64,000 bases of DNA from JAFAGX01 sp035623335 (GTDB taxonomy: Bacteria; Acidobacteriota; Terriglobia; Terriglobales; Acidobacteriaceae). The position numbers and the translations under genes are program-made. The stretch covers positions 1-64,000 of the forward strand of contig DASPTQ010000235.1 of the NCBI GenBank assembly GCA_035623335.1, in the 5' to 3' direction. Shown one piece after another: positions 25,906 to 34,257 of the stretch (within the stretch, counting starts at the first letter, position 1; the number at the start of each line of letters is the position of its first letter). The notes under the pieces are model-generated. The model did no database searches. It was not told the origin of the DNA and saw nothing but the letters and a program-made list of their open reading frames with translations.

Positions 25906-27554
25906 GTTGCGCTCCCGTGGCTGCGATTCAAGACGATTTGGTTTGTTCGTGAGCGACTCTCGCCGACGCTGGTCACATAAGCCGCCGGGCGATCCTCGAC
26001 GGGGCAAGCGTATTCGCAAGCCCCACAGCCCACGCAGCTCTGAGGATTCACGAACGGCTGTTGCACGGCCTTGCGATGGCCGCCCGCATCTGCCATCTCG
26101 GCGGGTTGAAGGTAGATGGCCTTCGGTGATGTTGGGCACCACTCTTCACAGACGATACAGGGCGTTGCCATGGCCCAGGGCAGGCATCGCCCACGATCGA
26201 TAAAGGCCGTGCCCAAGGTGATCGGCTTGGCCTTGTCTTCTCGTCCGACGGCCCAACCCTTCTCCTTGGCTGTGATCTCCCAGATCGCTCCCGTGGGACA
26301 AACCTGCGAGCACAGCACACAACTGGTTTCGCAATAGCCAATTCGAGGAATCAGGACGGGAGTCCACAGGCCTTCCAGGCCGGCTTCGGTCAGCGCGGGA
26401 TGCAGAGCATTGTTTGGGCAGACCTTCATGCACTCGCCGCAACGAGTGCAGCGCGACAGGAAGTACGCTTCGTCCAGCGCTCCCGGAGGACGCAGCAAGC
26501 GCTCATGACGCTCCACGGCAAATCCGGGTGTGCTCCGCAAGAGCGGAACCAGCGCCGCCCCGGCCGCCAATCCGCTGAGCACCTTGCGCCGCTCGAGGTT
26601 CACACCGATCGACTTCTGGGAGGGAAAGAACTTGAACTGCAGGCGGTGATCGGGGCACTCCTCAACACAGTTTAGACAGAGATGGCACTCAGCTTGACGC
26701 CAGGGCGCACCGCCGATCGGATCGTCGCCGCCTTGGCATCGCAGCAAACAACGATTGCAGTTATCGCAGTGCTCCGGCATCTTGACCAGACCAAGAATCG
26801 ACCAGCGGGAGAGGATACCGAGCAATGCTCCCAGAGGACACAGGGCCCGACACCAGAACCGGGTGACACGAAAGTTCAATGCGACAAGAAAAATGAAGAC
26901 TATGCCCAACCCGACGCCTTGCCGGAAGTACGGCTGTTTGAAACTCAGCAACCAGCCGCCAAGAACGAAGTGCACCGCGCTGCTCGCTGCGGCCAGCAGC
27001 GCCAAGCCGCTGTTTTCCATCGTGCGCAGCACGGCATTCAGGGCATAGTTCGTTCCCGGCAGAATGGACAGACCGAGCGAGCGTACCAGCAGCGAGAAAG
27101 GATCCAGCCATCCAACCATCCCGGTGCCCATCACTGCTGCGGTCAGGCACGCAATCAGGAGATAGTACTTCGTGTTCTGCCAAGGCTTGTACCGGTTCGA
27201 CTCAATCAACTGCTTTCCACGTTTGCGCTCGGATCTCAGACTGCCGAAGAAGTGATGGATCGAGCCCAGAGGGCAGATCCAACCGCAGAAAAAGCGCCCA
27301 AGAAATACGGTTGGAATCAGAACCAGCAGGCTCCAGCCGAGGCCGTGATAGAGAGCATGACTGGAGAGCACGTTCGACAATGCCACCAGAGGATCAAGGC
27401 GAAAAAACAAGTTCACCGGATAAGGAAGCTGGAGATCAACTCCCGTGACGTGTAGCGATCCCCGGAACTCGGTGCGCAAGAGAAGAAACAGAAACAATAG
27501 GAAGAAGATGACCTGCGAAAGCCAACGCAGCCTGGTTGGTTTGAGCAAAGGCAC
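25902..27554 (-). CDS. fused NapH-NapG-like polyferredoxin with internal Tat motif
   Basis: A 550-residue protein. Residues 1-250 form a NapH/MauN-like membrane part with four or more helices and the motifs CGWICP (90-95) and CRALCP (235-240). Residues 263-300 carry two ferredoxin clusters. At 321-345 a second leader appears (ERRKVLSGLAAGAALVPLL), followed by a NapG/MauM-like domain with further Cys-x2-Cys-x2-Cys-x3-Cys sets around 369-379, 408-419, 466-473 and 507-517. It would pass quinol electrons to the outer side of the membrane. The GTG at 27554 has AAAGGAG seven bases upstream. It is the promoter-proximal gene of the locus. Confidence 0.88.
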   Translation of the reverse strand: MPLLKPTRLRWLSQVIFFLLFLFLLLRTEFRGSLHVTGVDLQLPYPVNLFFRLDPLVALSNVLSSHALYHGLGWSLLVLIPTVFLGRFFCGWICPLGSIHHFFGSLRSERKRGKQLIESNRYKPWQNTKYYLLIACLTAAVMGTGMVGWLDPFSLLVRSLGLSILPGTNYALNAVLRTMENSGLALLAAASSAVHFVLGGWLLSFKQPYFRQGVGLGIVFIFLVALNFRVTRFWCRALCPLGALLGILSRWSILGLVKMPEHCDNCNRCLLRCQGGDDPIGGAPWRQAECHLCLNCVEECPDHRLQFKFFPSQKSIGVNLERRKVLSGLAAGAALVPLLRSTPGFAVERHERLLRPPGALDEAYFLSRCTRCGECMKVCPNNALHPALTEAGLEGLWTPVLIPRIGYCETSCVLCSQVCPTGAIWEITAKEKGWAVGREDKAKPITLGTAFIDRGRCLPWAMATPCIVCEEWCPTSPKAIYLQPAEMADAGGHRKAVQQPFVNPQSCVGCGACEYACPVEDRPAAYVTSVGESRSRTNQIVLNRSHGSAT

Positions 27555-27691
27555 TCCGGCGCTCCTTTGGACAGCGACCTACTCACCTTGGGCTTGGAGC
27601 GGTCCGCCTTGCGTACCAAACTCATGCTCTGCCGAGCTGTTCCTGATGGCTGTGCGCGGGATCACATGGCTTGGGCAACTACGCACCGACA

Positions 27692-27765
27692 GACAACTCT
27701 GCCCTAAAGGCGGCAAGGCATGCATGCCTGCGGTTGGGCAGCGACAGGGATGGGAGAGAGTTGTC
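27692..27765 (-). other. nested inverted repeats, possible structured leader
   Basis: GACAACTCT (27692-27700) pairs with AGAGTTGTC (27757-27765). Inside, CTGCCC (27699-27704) can pair with GGGCAG (27736-27741), and the loop holds the perfect 14-bp palindrome AGGCATGCATGCCT (27716-27729). It lies 138-211 bp upstream of the polyferredoxin start in the 294-bp divergent spacer. A folded 5' leader or a protein-binding site are both possible. It matches no riboswitch class that I recognise. Confidence 0.35.
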
Positions 27766-27848
27766 GTTTAAGAATCTCCACTCCCATCATTAATAATGAA
27801 TAAAGAGGGCCGTCGAATGGCACCTGGAGCCCCTTGCCGGAGCATGCC

Positions 27849-28193
27849 GTGAAACAAGGCATCCCATTGCTCATCGTTCTTGCCATTGCTGGACAGTCGT
27901 ATGCCTCCGATAAGAGACGCATCACCGTAAACAACTACACTGCGGAATCGGGAGAATTTGTGATTCATGCCACGGCGGCGGGAAAACCCATTGAGCTGCT
28001 GTGCGATCAGGATAGCCCGTTTTGCGGCGTTCCAAAGCCGGGAGAATATTGGATGGTCGACTGGACAATCCCGACGATCGAAAATCGCGGGGACTACGTT
28101 TGCAAGGACGTGGACCTGTACCGAACAGCAGCGAAAGGAGAGAGGCACTCGAAGGTCGGCGAATACTGCTTGGTGGAGGAGGGTAGCCGGTAA
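27849..28193 (+). CDS. small secreted protein, unknown
   Basis: A 114-residue protein with a Sec signal (GIPLLIVLAIAGQSYAS). The mature part is short and contains three cysteines around LLCDQDSPFCGVP and GDYVCKDVDLY, with a fourth near the C-terminus (EYCLVEE), so disulphides are likely. GTG at 27849 has GGAG six bases upstream and is preferred over TTG 27834. I do not recognise the family. It is divergent from the polyferredoxin operon and separated from the next gene by 220 bp in which I see nothing. Confidence 0.55.
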   Translation: MKQGIPLLIVLAIAGQSYASDKRRITVNNYTAESGEFVIHATAAGKPIELLCDQDSPFCGVPKPGEYWMVDWTIPTIENRGDYVCKDVDLYRTAAKGERHSKVGEYCLVEEGSR

Positions 28194-28413
28194 GTGCAGA
28201 AATTGTTTCCGTGGCGGGTTCTGTGTATCAGAGAGCCATCTCGAGTTTCCATTCTTGCTTGTTTCTAACCTGAGTCAGTCTAGGCTAGCGATCGGATCGG
28301 AATGCGTCGGTCAGTCACCTGAGCCTGTGTGCTGCATCACTGAAAGCTGTTTGGCCCTAGGGTACAAATAAGCCAGGACCGGGCTTCTCTGTGGCAGCCG
28401 CGGGAGGCCAATC

Positions 28414-28815
28414 ATGCCCGGACACAAGGTTCGCGCACTGGAAACGCTAAGGCTCGAACTCAACCTCGTCGAGCTGGGACTGTACCGCGTTTCGACTCCC
28501 GGTCGCCCCCTATCGGCATTCGAAGACTCACCGATCTGCCCGCGTAACCTGGTCAATTCTTGTGCCGATTGTGCACTCATACAGTTCGTGCCTTACGCAT
28601 TTCGCGGCAAGCCGGTACCCTGTCACCACATCCGACTGAATCAGGCGCACGAAACCGTCGACAGTCTCTCTCGAACCGGCAGACAACAAGAACTGGAAGA
28701 AGCTCTGCGAGGGTGGCTCACCGCCACCATTCAGAGGCTTGAGCAAGAGGAAGTCCGACCAGGGAACAGAACTCTTGCCAGGTCTGTTCGAAACTCAGCT
28801 CGTAGCGCCAATTAA
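28414..28815 (+). CDS. hypothetical protein with cysteine/histidine cluster
   Basis: A 133-residue soluble protein preceded by GGAGG seven bases before the ATG. The centre holds CPRNLVNSCADC and, after about 15 residues, PVPCHHIRLN, a spacing of Cys and His that could bind zinc or an iron-sulphur cluster. The C-terminal part is helical and charged. It ends 10 bp before the tandem universal stress protein gene, so it probably belongs to the same message. I cannot name the family. Confidence 0.6.
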   Translation: MPGHKVRALETLRLELNLVELGLYRVSTPGRPLSAFEDSPICPRNLVNSCADCALIQFVPYAFRGKPVPCHHIRLNQAHETVDSLSRTGRQQELEEALRGWLTATIQRLEQEEVRPGNRTLARSVRNSARSAN

Positions 28816-28825
28816 GGAGGCCTCC

Positions 28826-29755
28826 ATGACAAGCCCTGCAGTGCTACCTGAGCCGCAGCCAGCGGTTTCGTTGAAGAACATCCTGCTGGCGACGGACTTC
28901 TCCGCCGCTTCGGAGAAAGCGTTCCCCTATGCCGTTGCCATGGCTCGCCGACATGGCGCAAAGATCGCCCTCATGCATGTGATTTCCCCCGATTCTGTCT
29001 CCTTTGTTCCCGCGCCAACCGCGGAGCGCCAGCGATATGAGGAAGAACGACAGCTCGAGAACCTCGCCAGTCGGAGCGAGCTCAACCAAATCCCCCATGA
29101 AACCATTTTGCGGGCCGGTTCGGTGGGGAGCGTGCTCTCCTCTGTGATCCATGAGCAGGAAATCGATCTTGTGATACTTGCCACACACGGGCGTTCGGGG
29201 CTTAAGAAGCTTGTACTCGGATCGGTAGCGGAAGAGGTCGTACGAAGAGCCGAGTGTCCCGTGCTCACGGTGGGACCCCACATCGACACGACCTCAGGCA
29301 CAAGCGCAAAATTCTCGAGAATTGTCTTCGCGACGGATTTTCACCCGGCTTCTGCCAAGGCTTTGGACTACGCCGTATTTCTCGCGAATGAGCCCGAGAC
29401 CAAGCTGATCCTTCTGCATGTCATGCCCCCGACCGCCTTACCCGGTCCCGGGCAAAGGTTCTACGACGAATCAGCGATCAATGCGTGGCAAGCCAACGTT
29501 AAAACAACGATTAAGGAGAGACTGCAGAAGCTGTTGCCGCCCGCAGCGAGGCTGTGGTCCGAACCCGAATATGTGGTGAGTTTTGATTTCATTGTGGACG
29601 GCATCGTGAAAGAAGCTGCTGCACGAAGGGCCGACCTGATTATCGCGGGGGCTAAGCGGCCGGCGTTTGTGAAAGCCTTTGCCCACTCCCTCGGAGGAGT
29701 GTCGTATGAGGTTATCCGTCGGGCGAGGTGTCCAGTGCTGACCGTCAGCGCTTGA
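28826..29755 (+). CDS. tandem universal stress protein (UspA)
   Basis: A 309-residue protein made of two UspA domains. Each starts with the ILLATDFS / IVFATDFH strand. The first has the full nucleotide-binding loop ATHGRSGLKKLVLGSVAEEV. The second has AGAKRPAFVKAFAHSLGG, in which the G-x2-G-x9-G-S pattern is incomplete, so perhaps only one half binds ATP. AAGGAGG before ATG 28826 fixes the start, although the frame is open upstream. USPs help survival under starvation or oxygen stress. The surrounding CBS, RtcB and PRTase genes fit a stress-response group. Confidence 0.92.
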   Translation: MTSPAVLPEPQPAVSLKNILLATDFSAASEKAFPYAVAMARRHGAKIALMHVISPDSVSFVPAPTAERQRYEEERQLENLASRSELNQIPHETILRAGSVGSVLSSVIHEQEIDLVILATHGRSGLKKLVLGSVAEEVVRRAECPVLTVGPHIDTTSGTSAKFSRIVFATDFHPASAKALDYAVFLANEPETKLILLHVMPPTALPGPGQRFYDESAINAWQANVKTTIKERLQKLLPPAARLWSEPEYVVSFDFIVDGIVKEAAARRADLIIAGAKRPAFVKAFAHSLGGVSYEVIRRARCPVLTVSA

Positions 29756-29809
29756 TCGCGCACAGCTAGGCTCACGGGTAGCTTAGGCAAGGACAGAAAG
29801 AAGGGCACT

Positions 29810-30232
29810 ATGAGGATGCTCAAGATTCTTACCGTGTTTGCATTTGTAGTGGTCACATTGATGGTTTTTCGCCATGGTATGAAGCCGTCACCAGCTAGAT
29901 ACAATCCAGCGACTGAAGTGGAGATCAAAGGTGTTGTCCAAGAGGTACGCCAGTTTTGGTGTCCGATCAATGGTGATGAAGGGACACACCTGATGCTCAA
30001 GACAGACCATGGCATTCTTGAGGTGCACGTAGCGCCGGTTCGTTTCCTTCAGGGCAACGGCATGACTTTCAACCGAGGCGATCAGGTTGACGTGGTCGGG
30101 TCCATGGTCCTTTATCAGGATCATGATGCAGTGATCGCGCGCAAGATAACCCGTGGAGCTGAAACCTTTGCCTTTCGACAACCGAACGGCAGGCCTCTGT
30201 GGGTGGAGTTCCCCCGCGCATATGTGCGGTAG
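29810..30232 (+). CDS. small exported OB-fold-like protein, unknown
   Basis: A 140-residue protein with an N-terminal hydrophobic helix (LTVFAFVVVTLMVF) and a beta-rich body. VEIKGVVQEVRQFWCP, HLMLKTDHGILEVHVAP and GDQVDVVGSMV recall small OB-fold domains of the YgiW/DUF5666 kind, but the match is only in pattern. It may be anchored at the membrane. It lies 54 bp after the USP gene and 53 bp before the PRTase gene, on the same strand, so co-expression is likely. Confidence 0.6.
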   Translation: MRMLKILTVFAFVVVTLMVFRHGMKPSPARYNPATEVEIKGVVQEVRQFWCPINGDEGTHLMLKTDHGILEVHVAPVRFLQGNGMTFNRGDQVDVVGSMVLYQDHDAVIARKITRGAETFAFRQPNGRPLWVEFPRAYVR

Positions 30233-30285
30233 CGCTTCCACCATCTGTTTGGCCGATGTATCTGTCCAACCCGGAGGAGGCATTC

Positions 30286-31395
30286 ATGAAGCAACCCAGG
30301 GTGTTATGTATCTCATTTGATACGGCGGTCTCCAATCTCCGTTGTGCTGCCCTGAGGGAAGCCGAATACGCAGTTACGGCCACGATCGACGTGCAAGAAG
30401 CTCTACGCCATCTCTCACGCGAAACGTTCGACCTTGTGATTGTCGGCCACAGGTTTGCAGCGGCTGACAAATACCTGCTGGCAGTCGAAGCCGAAGAGAA
30501 AGCAAACATTCCCGTGCTACTGGTGTGTGGTGCCTCGCCGGAAAAAGACATTCCCGCTGCAGGTCGCGTCTATGCCTTGGAAGGTACGGCGGGGCTGCTG
30601 GCTCGAGCTTCAGAGCTCTTATCCCGAGAAGCGGTAGGTACCCAGCAATCGGCTGCACAGCCTGATGGCGGGTTGTATGCGCATCAGTGTGCCATGTTAT
30701 TTCGGGACGACGATGAAGAAGATAATGAGCTGTTCCGCTTTGCGGATCGAGCCGAAGCCGGACGCCTACTGGGGGCCCAGTTGGTCACATACTCCCGGCA
30801 CGAAGGTGTGATTGTACTGGGACTGCCACGAGGCGGCGTGCCGGTCGCTTGCGAAGTGGCACGCGTTCTGAGCGTCCCGCTGGATGTTCTTGTAGTGCGA
30901 AAACTAGGTACTCCCGGACAGAAGGAACTGGCCATGGGTGCCATTGCGACGGGGGGCGTGCAAGTACTCGATGTGTCTACGGTGAAACAGTTGTGCGTGC
31001 CCAGTGAGGTGATTGAGGAAGTGGCAGCGGCGGAACGCAAAGAGCTCGAGCGTCAAGAGTCCGAGTATCGAGGCAATCGCCCGCCGCTCGCGGTGGCGGG
31101 AAAGACAGTGATTCTGGTGGACGACGGTATCGCGACTGGCTCCTGCATTCTGGCCGCCATCGCTGCGGTGCGCAAGCAAGGTGCGGCACGAGTGGTTGTG
31201 GCCGTTCCCGTAGCGCCGGCCACGGCTCGCAGTGCCATCGGGATGGAGGCAGATGAGGTCATCAGCCTGGTGGAGCCGGAGATCTTCTTTGCGGTGTCGC
31301 AGTGGTACGACGACTTCAGCCAGATCTCCGATGACCAAGTCCGCAGCCTGCTGGAAACGTCGATCCGGTCCAGCTCCGTGGCTGTCGCGGCGTAG
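30286..31395 (+). CDS. receiver-like domain fused to phosphoribosyltransferase
   Basis: A 369-residue protein. The C-terminal 210 residues are a type I phosphoribosyltransferase of the stand-alone family seen beside stress genes. LGLPRGGVPVACEVA and the PRPP-binding VILVDDGIATGS are clear. Residues 1-120 have response-regulator spacing (RVLCISFDT, ETFDLVIVGHRF, IPVLLVCGA), but the phospho-acceptor Asp is missing: the strand ends DLVIVGH. This half is probably a degenerate sensor or dimerisation domain. GGAGGAGG before the ATG at 30286 decides the start. The nucleobase substrate is unknown. Confidence 0.82.
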   Translation: MKQPRVLCISFDTAVSNLRCAALREAEYAVTATIDVQEALRHLSRETFDLVIVGHRFAAADKYLLAVEAEEKANIPVLLVCGASPEKDIPAAGRVYALEGTAGLLARASELLSREAVGTQQSAAQPDGGLYAHQCAMLFRDDDEEDNELFRFADRAEAGRLLGAQLVTYSRHEGVIVLGLPRGGVPVACEVARVLSVPLDVLVVRKLGTPGQKELAMGAIATGGVQVLDVSTVKQLCVPSEVIEEVAAAERKELERQESEYRGNRPPLAVAGKTVILVDDGIATGSCILAAIAAVRKQGAARVVVAVPVAPATARSAIGMEADEVISLVEPEIFFAVSQWYDDFSQISDDQVRSLLETSIRSSSVAVAA

Positions 31396-31414
31396 ATCGA
31401 AGGGAGAGAAAACT

Positions 31415-31639
31415 ATGCAGCGCCATTTTTCGAATCGCGGCGAAGCACTCGCAGAAGCAGCGGCAGCCAAGATGATAGCTCACCGGATGCCCATCGCAAC
31501 GTCCAGCCAGCGCAGGAGCAGCTTCCTACCTGGACCGTGGAAACGACGCGTCCCGGAAATCGATTCCCCCAGCGGTGCACAGAAACAAGGAGGAAGAAAA
31601 GAGAGCGGCGAATCCAGAATGGCCCCGCCGGAAACGTAA
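31415..31639 (+). CDS. short hypothetical ORF
   Basis: A 74-codon ORF preceded by AGGGAGA at normal spacing. The first half (RHFSNRGEALAEAAAAKMIAH) could be an amphipathic helix, and the rest is basic and proline/serine-rich. It fills most of the 272-bp gap between the PRTase and archease genes. There is no similarity I recognise, and the composition of the second half looks more like non-coding sequence. It is listed because of the good ribosome site. Confidence 0.35.
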   Translation: MQRHFSNRGEALAEAAAAKMIAHRMPIATSSQRRSSFLPGPWKRRVPEIDSPSGAQKQGGRKESGESRMAPPET

Positions 31640-31667
31640 ATTTTGCCCGACCAAGCGAGGAGATCTC

Positions 31668-32099
31668 ATGACTTTGTGGCCCGAAGTCGAAGGGGTAAGC
31701 GGTGCCGAAGAAGTGGAACACACCGCCGACCGCGCCTTCCGCATCCGCGGCCGCAATCTGAGGCAGCTGCTGGAGCGTGCGGCACAGGTCTTAGTCGTTT
31801 TGGAGGGCGAGCCTCTTGCCCGCGAATGCTTCGTCCAGCGGGTGATCGAGGTTGAAGGAACGGACCGGGAAACTTTGCTGGTGAACTGGCTGAATGAGAT
31901 CTTGTATTTGGAACAGACCCACCAGGAAATTTACCATCACTGTCTGCTCCAAGATGTTACCGACCATCACCTGCGTGCGCAGTTGTACGGCCGACCGGCG
32001 GACCACAATATTGCGTCCGCCAAGGCCGTCACTTTCCACAACCTGGAGGTAAAGGAAAGTTCAGAAGGACTGGAAGCCACGGTTGTGGTGGACGTCTGA
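31668..32099 (+). CDS. archease
   Basis: A 143-residue archease, the small metal-binding activator that helps RtcB form the RNA-ligase-guanylate intermediate. The family signature VEHTADRAFRIRG is at residues 17-29 and the C-terminus has the usual KAVTFHNLEV followed by an acidic last strand ending VVVDV. GAGGAG before ATG 31668 sets the start. The RtcB gene follows 23 bp downstream, the standard pairing. It acts in the cytoplasm. Confidence 0.93.
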   Translation: MTLWPEVEGVSGAEEVEHTADRAFRIRGRNLRQLLERAAQVLVVLEGEPLARECFVQRVIEVEGTDRETLLVNWLNEILYLEQTHQEIYHHCLLQDVTDHHLRAQLYGRPADHNIASAKAVTFHNLEVKESSEGLEATVVVDV

Positions 32100-32122
32100 A
32101 CTCGCCGATCAAGGGTGATTTC

Positions 32123-33574
32123 ATGCTCGGCACGCACAATTTCGTCCACGTGGAAGAATTTGTCTGGGAGATTCCCCCGACCTATCGCCCTGACATGCGG
32201 GTGCCGGCACGTCTCTATGCCGATGAGGAACTATTAAACCTCGCGCTCTCCGATAACTCCATCACACAGCTGGTCAACACCGCTACTCTGCCAGGAATCA
32301 TCCAGCACGCCATCGCAATGCCCGACATTCATCAAGGCTATGGCTTTCCCATTGGCGGAGTTGTTGCGACCCGCCTGCCGCACGGTGTGATCTCACCCGG
32401 CGGGGTCGGATATGACATCAACTGTGGGGTGCGGCTGCTGGTATCGCAGGCAACCGTCGAGGAAATCCAACCCTTCCTCAAGGAGATCGCCTCGGCCCTT
32501 TACTCGAATTGTCCGAGCGGCGTGGGCGCCCGCGGATCCTTGCGCCTGACGGACACCGAGCTGGAGGAGGTTCTGCACGAAGGTGCGTGCTGGATGCTGG
32601 GTCAAGGATACGGCGAACCCGAAGACTTGAATCATACGGAGGAATTCGGCCGTGTTCCCGGAGCGGAGGCTGCGCATGTCTCGGAACATGCTCGTGAACG
32701 CGGGCGTGGTCAACTCGGTACTCTGGGTGCCGGGAACCATTTTATTGAAGTGGACAGGGTCGCCGAAGTCTGGGACCAGGCTATCGCTGCACGGCTGAAG
32801 ATCTATCGAGACAACGTTGCCGTGCAGATTCACTGCGGTTCGCGCGGGCTTGGACACCAGATCTGCGAAGACTACGTGAGCCGCTTCCAGAAAAGTGTGC
32901 ACGATTATGGAATTACATTGCCCGACCGGGAGCTAGTGTGTGTGCCGCTCGATTCCGAAGAAGGGCTTGAGTATCTCGGCGCGATGGCATGTGCAGCGAA
33001 TTTTGCCTTCGCAAACCGACAACGGCTGGCGCACATGATCCGGCAGAGTTTCGAGCAGGTTCTGACTGGGAGGATCAAAGACTTTCATCTTCATCAGGTG
33101 TACGACATCGCTCACAACATGGCAAAGATTGAGGAGCACGAGATTGATGGGCATCCACTGCGGCTCTGCGTTCACCGCAAAGGTGCGACGCGAGCATTCG
33201 GGCCGGGATCTGCTGTGCTCCCCGATGACCTGCGGGATATCGGCCAACCGGTGCTGATCCCGGGCTCGATGGGGACCGCATCGTATGTCCTGCTTGGAAC
33301 CACTGCAGCCATGCGGCAGACCTTCGGTTCCACCTGTCATGGGGCGGGTCGCGTAATGAGCCGGGTAAAGGCCAAAAAGGCTGTACGCGGAAGTGAGTTG
33401 CTGGAACAACTGAAGAGTCGCGGTATCGTTGTCTGCGCCGGATCGATGAGCGGACTGGCGGAAGAAGCCCCAACCGCTTACAAAGACGTGTCACGCGTGG
33501 TAGAAGTCGTCCACCAGGTAGGCATCGCCAAGAAAATTGCGCGCCTCGAGCCGGTGGCCGTCATTAAGGGCTAG
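32123..33574 (+). CDS. rtcB: RNA 3'-phosphate/5'-hydroxyl ligase RtcB
   Basis: A 483-residue RtcB that joins RNA 2',3'-cyclic phosphate or 3'-phosphate ends to 5'-hydroxyl ends with GTP and Mn2+. Metal and catalytic motifs are intact: MPDIHQGYGFPIGG, GGVGYDINCGVR with the metal-binding cysteine, GTLGAGNHFIE, HCGSRGLGHQI, and STCHGAGRVMSR with the histidine that takes GMP. The ATG at 32123 starts shortly after the archease stop. In bacteria this pair repairs cleaved tRNA or rRNA after stress, which agrees with the neighbouring USP and CBS genes. Confidence 0.96.
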   Translation: MLGTHNFVHVEEFVWEIPPTYRPDMRVPARLYADEELLNLALSDNSITQLVNTATLPGIIQHAIAMPDIHQGYGFPIGGVVATRLPHGVISPGGVGYDINCGVRLLVSQATVEEIQPFLKEIASALYSNCPSGVGARGSLRLTDTELEEVLHEGACWMLGQGYGEPEDLNHTEEFGRVPGAEAAHVSEHARERGRGQLGTLGAGNHFIEVDRVAEVWDQAIAARLKIYRDNVAVQIHCGSRGLGHQICEDYVSRFQKSVHDYGITLPDRELVCVPLDSEEGLEYLGAMACAANFAFANRQRLAHMIRQSFEQVLTGRIKDFHLHQVYDIAHNMAKIEEHEIDGHPLRLCVHRKGATRAFGPGSAVLPDDLRDIGQPVLIPGSMGTASYVLLGTTAAMRQTFGSTCHGAGRVMSRVKAKKAVRGSELLEQLKSRGIVVCAGSMSGLAEEAPTAYKDVSRVVEVVHQVGIAKKIARLEPVAVIKG

Positions 33575-33687
33575 GTTCATCGAGATGGTTGCCGAAGGGC
33601 GTATATCACCGACACTGAATTTCGCTTCTCTTAGGTTGGATCCTAGGCGCAAATTCGTTAGTTACGTCCATTCCTTGGAGGTGAGCC

Positions 33688-34155
33688 ATGAAGGTCGGTG
33701 AAGTAATGACGAAGAATCCGGCATGCTGCTGGCCATCCCATTCGGCCGTGACAGCCGCTACCATGATGCAACACGGGGATACGGGTGTCTTGCCGGTCAT
33801 CCAGGATCGATTCACTCCCACTCTTGTCGGGGTGGTGACGGATCGTGACCTTTGCCTGCATGTCGTGGCTGGCAGCAGGCATCCAGCGCATATCTGGGTC
33901 AGTGAGTGCATGACTGCAGACCCCGTCTGCTGCACCGCGGACGACGATGTCGTCTCGGCACTCGAGCTGATGAAGAAGCACCAGGTTCGGCGCCTGCCTG
34001 TGGTGAACATGAAGCGGGAAGTGGTTGGCATTCTGGCGCTGAGCGATTTGCTGCGCAAGAGGGCCGTTGCCATCGACGAGATTGCGGCAGCAATCGAGCG
34101 GATCTGCCAGCCGGGCCACGATGCTGGAAAGGCGGTGACGGACACTGCGGCATAG
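33688..34155 (+). CDS. tandem CBS domain protein
   Basis: A 155-residue protein consisting of two CBS motifs. The first runs from VGEVMTKNPACCWP to VGVVTDRDLCLHV, the second from VSECMTADPVCCTADD to VGILALSDLLRKRA. Such two-CBS proteins bind adenine nucleotides and act as energy sensors. GGAGG lies seven bases before the ATG. The gene stands after rtcB with a 113-bp gap in which I find no other gene, so it may have its own promoter. A regulatory target cannot be named. Confidence 0.92.
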   Translation: MKVGEVMTKNPACCWPSHSAVTAATMMQHGDTGVLPVIQDRFTPTLVGVVTDRDLCLHVVAGSRHPAHIWVSECMTADPVCCTADDDVVSALELMKKHQVRRLPVVNMKREVVGILALSDLLRKRAVAIDEIAAAIERICQPGHDAGKAVTDTAA

Positions 34156-34257
34156 TCGTCGCAGGGTTCAGTTTGTCTTCCGGTTGGCGGCTATTTTAGG
34201 AAGGTCACTCGGCGAGCCGCGGGCGCTTCGACACGCCAAGAAAGGGCGACTGAGAGA

